NCBI GenBank assembly: GCA_030145365.1
Contig: JAQYVS010000107.1
Span: 1 to 6,659 of the forward strand
DNA from: Desulfofustis sp.
GTDB lineage: Bacteria; Desulfobacterota; Desulfobulbia; Desulfobulbales; Desulfocapsaceae
Reading direction: 5' to 3'
Length of the DNA stretch: 6,659 bases
Below the pieces are notes generated by a model, which made no database searches, was not told the origin of the DNA, and saw nothing but the letters and a program-made list of their open reading frames with translations. Each line of letters starts with the position of its first letter. Within the stretch, counting starts at the first letter, position 1. A program made the position numbers and the translations under genes. Below, one piece after another: positions 6,159-6,659 of the stretch.

Positions 6159-6659
6159 TTAATGTTTGAATGAGCGCTGTCCGGTGAACATCATTGCAAC
6201 TTTGGGGCTGGCCTCATTACAAGCCTGAATTGTTTCAAAGTCACGCATCGATCCACCAGCCTGCAGAATCGCACTGACACCCTGCTGAATACCGACATCG
6301 GCGCCGTCTCTGAACGGGAAAAAGGCATCTGAAATCATCACTGACCCGGGTAGTCCGGCCCGGTCCTGTTTGACCTGTTGATCGATGTGTTCTAATTCTT
6401 CCTGTTTGATTTCTTTTTTTGTTATTGCCAGTTCCATATCGGCATGGGACATGTTGAATCGATCAAAACATAGAATATCCGCGTACTTGATATAGGCCTT
6501 GTGGACGGCGATTTCGGCAACTCCCACTCGATCCTGCTCCCCGGTTCCGATTCCGACTGTACAGCCGTCTTTTACGTAGAGTACCGAATTTGATGTCACT
6601 CCATGTTCAACCGCCCAGCCGAAGATCATATCATCTATTTCCCGTTGATCCGGCCGGCG
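6159..6659 (-). CDS. purH: PurH-like AICAR transformylase, C-terminal part (5' end beyond window)
   Basis: The 166 visible residues are the C-terminal end of the AICAR formyltransferase fold, which transfers a formyl group from 10-formyl-tetrahydrofolate to AICAR, the penultimate step of IMP synthesis. The frame is open to the right edge. Marks seen are the REIDDMIFGWAV helix, SNSV with the conserved Asn (window residue 24), the glycine-rich VGIGTGEQDR, SDAFFPFRDG with the conserved Asp (window residue 111), the QAGGSMRD turn and the terminal FTGQRSFKH, close to the family ending RHFRH. Between HKA and LPGSVMISD there is a charged insertion of roughly 40 residues not found in E. coli-type PurH; eukaryotic ATIC also has extra residues here. 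The catalytic Lys-His pair and any IMP cyclohydrolase domain lie outside the window, so whether it is bifunctional or a stand-alone transformylase cannot be told. It is followed 3 bases later by dgkA. Confidence 0.9.
   Translation of the reverse strand, partial: RRPDQREIDDMIFGWAVEHGVTSNSVLYVKDGCTVGIGTGEQDRVGVAEIAVHKAYIKYADILCFDRFNMSHADMELAITKKEIKQEELEHIDQQVKQDRAGLPGSVMISDAFFPFRDGADVGIQQGVSAILQAGGSMRDFETIQACNEASPKVAMMFTGQRSFKH

Noticed and set aside
1..6659. Mobile element, CRISPR array, phage or defence system
   Set aside because: No transposase, integrase, terminal inverted repeats, spaced repeats or defence-type domains are seen; gene packing and motifs are those of core metabolism and signalling.

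Overview
The window carries seven protein-coding genes, two of them cut by the window ends. It looks like ordinary chromosomal DNA from a Gram-negative, probably anaerobic or quinone-respiring bacterium. The set of a DinG-type helicase, a long-chain prenyl diphosphate synthase, DgkA and a PurH-type transformylase with an insertion reminds me of Desulfobacterota (Desulfobulbales-like), but that placement is inference from protein style only. I see no rRNA, tRNA, insertion sequence, phage gene or CRISPR array.

Layout. From 1298 down to the left edge (minus strand) runs a soluble sensory protein with a receiver domain, a GAF domain and the start of a histidine-kinase core; its C-terminus is outside the window. 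A 236-base divergent intergenic region (1299-1534) holds a good sigma70-type promoter for the rightward genes, with an unusual AAAAAT triplication in its spacer, and a 10-base perfect palindrome. Rightward follow a DinG/XPD-family iron-sulfur helicase (1535-3520), a long-chain polyprenyl diphosphate synthase (3524-4504), a small Lys/Arg-rich single-pass membrane protein (4524-4805) and a Gfo/Idh/MocA-type NAD(P)-dependent oxidoreductase (4827-5780). The gaps of 3, 19 and 21 bases suggest one transcript. Facing them on the minus strand are dgkA (5781-6155) and, 3 bases upstream of it, the C-terminal part of a PurH-like AICAR transformylase (6159 to the right edge), which probably form another operon. 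The two operons converge with no base between the stop codons at 5780/5781.

How the genes relate. The synthase makes the isoprenoid tail precursor used for quinones (or another long polyprenyl lipid), DgkA recycles diacylglycerol in the inner membrane, and the PurH-like enzyme belongs to purine synthesis. The helicase and the sensor kinase have no obvious functional tie to these; the clusters read as co-transcribed housekeeping genes. I did not find a convincing new biological system. The points most worth a second look are an H-box lacking its acidic residue in the kinase, a repeat-built promoter spacer, a possibly truncated membrane protein with a direct repeat around its stop, an Asp-to-His change in the oxidoreductase, and the insertion in the PurH-like protein.
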